Shown in pieces: positions 48,048 through 50,725 of a stretch of DNA of 50,725 nucleotides. The notes beneath the pieces were generated by a model. The model worked only from the letters and a program-made list of their open reading frames with translations. It was not told where the DNA came from and did no database searches. The stretch's first letter is position 1; the number at the start of each line of letters is the position of its first letter. The position numbers and the translations under genes were made by a program. This stretch comes from Novosphingobium indicum (GTDB lineage Bacteria; Pseudomonadota; Alphaproteobacteria; Sphingomonadales; Sphingomonadaceae), in assembly GCF_014645195.1 (NCBI RefSeq), contig NZ_BMLK01000024.1:1-50725 (forward strand), written 5' to 3'.

Positions 48048-48819
48048 GGCTTTTGTGCGGCAGGTCATTCAGGACCGCTGGGGCGCTGTCGGCGAACTTG
48101 AACAGGGGTGGGCGGAGCGCGTCGCGACCGGCCTTCAGAAGGTCGGAGAGTTTAGGGATCGGAAGACAATCTATCGATGGCTGTCTCGCGGGCTCCCGAA
48201 TGATCGCGATTCGATCTTTGGCTTTGCAGCGACACTCGGCGTCGACCCGTTGGTGATGTTGGACATTGAGAACCCCAAATTTCAGCAACTATTGCAAGTC
48301 GAATGGTTCTTCTTCCTCGCCAATTTGGCGAACTCAGGAAAGCTCTCGGCGTTTTGGCCATTGGTGCGGCCAGCTGTAGATTGGCCAAATCCCGAGATCA
48401 GCCATGACTTCTACGACAGTACATGGGCTACGATCGAGTTCAGGCACACTGCAGATCAGGTGCGTAATGTGTTTGCACAGTTGCGAATCACTGGAGATGC
48501 CGAAGAAGCAGAATTCACCGCACATCGCGTCTACTACCTTGCATACAGGCGACAGGGCGCACGCGACGGTCTGTGGCGTCCTTACGGGATCGTGCGGAAG
48601 CGCGGTCGTAGAGCTATATGCCTCGCGCATAATGGTGACATGTGGGAGGATGAAAACGGCAAGCCAACCGAGGTGATTGTCGATGATGGCGGTTCCCTCG
48701 ATATTGAAACGTTTTTCGGTCCCGGGCCATGCGAGTTCAAAGTTGCTTGCCTGCACCCATTCGCGCTCGACGTGGTCGCGCCATCGAGAGCAGGAAAGGC
48801 GCTGAGGTTCAGCGCCTGA
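48028..48819 (+). CDS. HTH-containing protein of unknown function
   Basis: 263 residues. The N-terminal 80 residues resemble a Cro/XRE domain (FRDRKTIYRWLSRGLPNDRD, IFGFAATLGVDPLVMLDI). The rest has no recognised domain: it contains VEWFFFLANLANSG, HRVYYLAYRRQGARDG and a beta-rich end. The ATG at 48028 lies within the preceding gene, so translation is coupled. It may be a ligand-sensing regulator of the element. More AT-rich than the transfer genes, which hints at separate acquisition. Confidence 0.7.
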   Translation: MGILISKAFVRQVIQDRWGAVGELEQGWAERVATGLQKVGEFRDRKTIYRWLSRGLPNDRDSIFGFAATLGVDPLVMLDIENPKFQQLLQVEWFFFLANLANSGKLSAFWPLVRPAVDWPNPEISHDFYDSTWATIEFRHTADQVRNVFAQLRITGDAEEAEFTAHRVYYLAYRRQGARDGLWRPYGIVRKRGRRAICLAHNGDMWEDENGKPTEVIVDDGGSLDIETFFGPGPCEFKVACLHPFALDVVAPSRAGKALRFSA

Positions 48820-48822
48820 CCA

Positions 48823-48993
48823 TCAGGAGTCTTTTCGAACGACTTCCACGGCACGTGACAGTGAGACGTAGTCGCCTTTCCACCGTGAGCCATCGCGATA
48901 GATTATGAACTTTCTCGCCATGAACGTCTCTGACACTCTAATCTCGTACCTGTGACGCTTGCCGTAGATTGTTTCGACTAGCTTGCCAGACAC
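48823..48993 (-). CDS. Small basic protein with GTG start
   Basis: 56 residues, SGKLVETIYGKRHRYEIRVS, then FIIYRDGSRWKGDYVSLSRAV. Strand-rich and basic. The GTG at 48991-48993 follows AAGGGGA at a good distance; the longer frame from 49053 is less likely. It ends four bases after the opposite gene. The 49054-49207 gap holds no gene. Confidence 0.5.
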   Translation of the reverse strand: MSGKLVETIYGKRHRYEIRVSETFMARKFIIYRDGSRWKGDYVSLSRAVEVVRKDS

Positions 48994-49207
48994 TGCCGTC
49001 CCCTTGTGGTAACCGCCAGGACCTCGTCTCCAGCGGGCACATGTAATTCTCAAAAACCCCTTGTAGAGCTTTGATGCGAAGTGTGTCTCACCGCACTCAC
49101 GCCGAATGAGACGGCCATCTGGTGTAGAGCCCCGAAGTCAATAGAAATTGAAGCTGTCGGAGGCTCCCGTCTCCGCCAACAAAATTTCACTCGGACGAAA
49201 GGCGGCT

Positions 49208-50707
49208 ATGGGAAAATTGAAAGAACGCTTCCTCGCACTCGAGGATTCCGAATGCTGGCACGAAATTGAGGAGGGTGCCCTCCTTTGCTTGCCAGATTCT
49301 GCCCAACTGGATCGCACATCCCTTGAAGCCATTGCCGCTTTGCCGCCCGGTACAGCAATCTCGTCAAAAATTTCTATCACTCCGGACGGCAGCTTGACCG
49401 TTCTCCTGAAACAAATGAGTCGCGGCAGGGACGAAACTTCACTCGTACCACTCCTAGAGATGATGGTACCGTCGATCGCGCCAGGAAGCAGAATTGTGCT
49501 CGGACAGCGGGTTCGATCGCCTGAGCGCAAAATTTCTATCGTTCCCGAATGGAGAACCGTTCACAATGTTGTGACATCGCCAGGACCGTTCATGCGCGAA
49601 GAGGAGCGGCATTTCAGACTGCCTAAGCCTCCATCGACTTGGCCATGGGACATCAGGCGCGCATTGGCGACTCTGGCGGCAGCTGGCAACGGCAGTCTAT
49701 TCCTGACCGCGGAAAAGGTAGAGCGCAACGCACGCACATTGAAGGAACTATCTCAATTTCATGAGGAGTTGATAGCGGCTAGCTATATTTTTCCTGAGGA
49801 CCGAGCTGTTATTGCAGGCCTGTTGAACTGCAAAGCTATGCTTGAAAACCAAGCACTACTCCGCTTTGAGGTAGCGATTCTTGCGACGAGGGAAAGTGAA
49901 ACCCTGCGTAGTCTAATCGCGATGTCGCTCTTTGGCACATTGGCTTCAAATGTTGCTGCTGCCTCTGAAGTTGATCTGCGTCTCCTGGCAGCGTCGCGTT
50001 TTGCCCCCGCGCGCATCCTCCCCTCAAAGGAAGAAGCGACTGATTTGCTCGTTACCCAACCTCTCAGGAAGGCCAAGGAGGGAAAGCTGTGGCGCATTGC
50101 AAGTAGCGCTGAAGGAATTGAGGTAACACTTTCTGACCGAGATCGCGCCCGTCACATGTATGTCATTGGCGGCACCGGCACGGGCAAAACGACCCTCCTG
50201 TGCTCGACCATCTTACAGGACATCCGCGCGGGCGAGACAGTAGTCGTTGTTGATTGTCATGGCGACCTCGCCAAGATGGTATCCGCCGGGGTTCCGTCAG
50301 AGCGTGTAGGTGACGTCATATACGCCGACGCAGCGAATATTGGCGGGAGATTTGCAATCGAGCTGGTGCCTAGTTGCGCGGACAGTAGCTCATTCGAGAT
50401 AGCCGCGGATACGCTTTCCGGAATATTCAAGGGAGCCATGTACAGTGATACGCCGGAAGGGTTTGGCCCAATGTGGGAAAGCTACTTCCGCAATAGTTTC
50501 GCCTTGTTGGCAGGCGCATCGGAATCCGAACGTTGCCTCGCCAGCCTTCCTCGGGTCTTCAACGATCCGGCGTTTCGTAGGCAATTGATCGAGGCTTGCG
50601 CAATTCCTTCTGTGAAGGAATTCTGGACCTCAGCAAAGCGTGCTGGCGGCGAGGCCGCACTAGGCTGTAGTGACATTTTAGGGATTCACGGGTGCGAGGA
50701 TTTGTGA
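49208..50707 (+). CDS. HerA/TraD-type P-loop ATPase, apparently truncated
   Basis: 499 residues from MGKLKERFLALED. The N-terminal 310 residues are unfamiliar. The RecA-like ATPase starts with MYVIGGTGTGKTTLL (Walker A, about residues 314-328), then VVVVDCHGDL, as in HerA, TraD and VirB4 relatives. After RAGGEAAL the sequence changes to GCSDILGIHGCEDL and stops; family members continue for 150 or more residues with Walker B and arginine-finger regions. The gene is thus probably cut by an insertion at about 50660. ATG 49208 with GAAAGG upstream is preferred over TTG 49148. Confidence 0.75.
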   Translation: MGKLKERFLALEDSECWHEIEEGALLCLPDSAQLDRTSLEAIAALPPGTAISSKISITPDGSLTVLLKQMSRGRDETSLVPLLEMMVPSIAPGSRIVLGQRVRSPERKISIVPEWRTVHNVVTSPGPFMREEERHFRLPKPPSTWPWDIRRALATLAAAGNGSLFLTAEKVERNARTLKELSQFHEELIAASYIFPEDRAVIAGLLNCKAMLENQALLRFEVAILATRESETLRSLIAMSLFGTLASNVAAASEVDLRLLAASRFAPARILPSKEEATDLLVTQPLRKAKEGKLWRIASSAEGIEVTLSDRDRARHMYVIGGTGTGKTTLLCSTILQDIRAGETVVVVDCHGDLAKMVSAGVPSERVGDVIYADAANIGGRFAIELVPSCADSSSFEIAADTLSGIFKGAMYSDTPEGFGPMWESYFRNSFALLAGASESERCLASLPRVFNDPAFRRQLIEACAIPSVKEFWTSAKRAGGEAALGCSDILGIHGCEDL

Positions 50708-50725
50708 TTCAACACTGGCTTTTGG
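50663..50725. mobile_element. Possible insertion-sequence end
   Basis: From about 50663 (GGCTGTAGTGACATTTTAGG onwards) the sequence no longer matches the ATPase gene, and the frame ends within 15 codons. The preceding CTAG resembles the YTAR target of IS5-type elements. Too little is in the window to see a transposase or a second terminal repeat. Confidence 0.35.

Overview
The window looks like a chromosomal stretch of an alphaproteobacterium of the order Sphingomonadales (Sphingobium, Novosphingobium or a relative), interrupted by a large integrative and conjugative element (ICE). The clues are high GC, a FecI/FecR pair behind Fur-like boxes, small DUF families usual on sphingomonad mobile DNA, and LexA boxes of the alphaproteobacterial GTTC-N7-GTTC type. 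All names rest on reading the sequence; no database search was run.

Positions 1-20000 are mostly ordinary chromosome. An IS630-type transposase tail and a DUF736 fragment sit at the left edge. Next is a nitric-oxide/nitro cluster: leftward trHb, DUF1971 protein, Hmp flavohaemoglobin, four-helix membrane protein, HPP-family protein and nitronate monooxygenase, divergent from an NsrR-like Rrf2 repressor. A zeta toxin with ParD-like antitoxin and a small ATPase follow. Positions 7200-16000 hold small-molecule chemistry and export: a 2OG-Fe(II) dioxygenase, cupins, an HCCA-isomerase-like protein, PaaI thioesterase, RBBP9-type hydrolase, DJ-1 protein, three LysE exporters, an EamA exporter and a MocR regulator behind a 20-bp perfect palindrome. 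After an MmyB-type regulator and a methyltransferase comes fecI-fecR, then a TonB-receptor gene cut off just after its signal peptide.

Positions 20040-22371 hold a short integrase module (tyrosine integrase, AlpA-like factor, two tiny ORFs). At 22371-22452 lies a tRNA-Lys(CTT) 3' end whose upstream flank can refold into a tRNA-like structure; it is the probable attachment site. A second integrase reads away from it to the right.

Positions 22450-50725 carry the conjugative element: lytic transglycosylase, Toprim primase, a 1410-residue strawberry-notch methylase-helicase, a RES/Xre toxin-antitoxin pair, ParB-like protein, ArdC antirestriction protein, DUF2493/6878/6915 proteins, SSB, a ribbon-helix-helix protein, TraD coupling protein, MobF relaxase, and a control region with a self-cleaving S24 (CI/LexA-like) repressor. 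The right edge holds a HerA/TraD-like ATPase that stops abruptly. Mating-pore genes and the second element end are outside the window.

The most striking pattern is that five intergenic GTTC-N7-GTTC SOS boxes sit in front of the second integrase, the transglycosylase/primase pair, the relaxosome operon, an uncharacterised 86-residue gene, and the S24 repressor's divergent promoter. This suggests a DNA-damage-induced excision and transfer programme run jointly by host LexA and an element-borne repressor.
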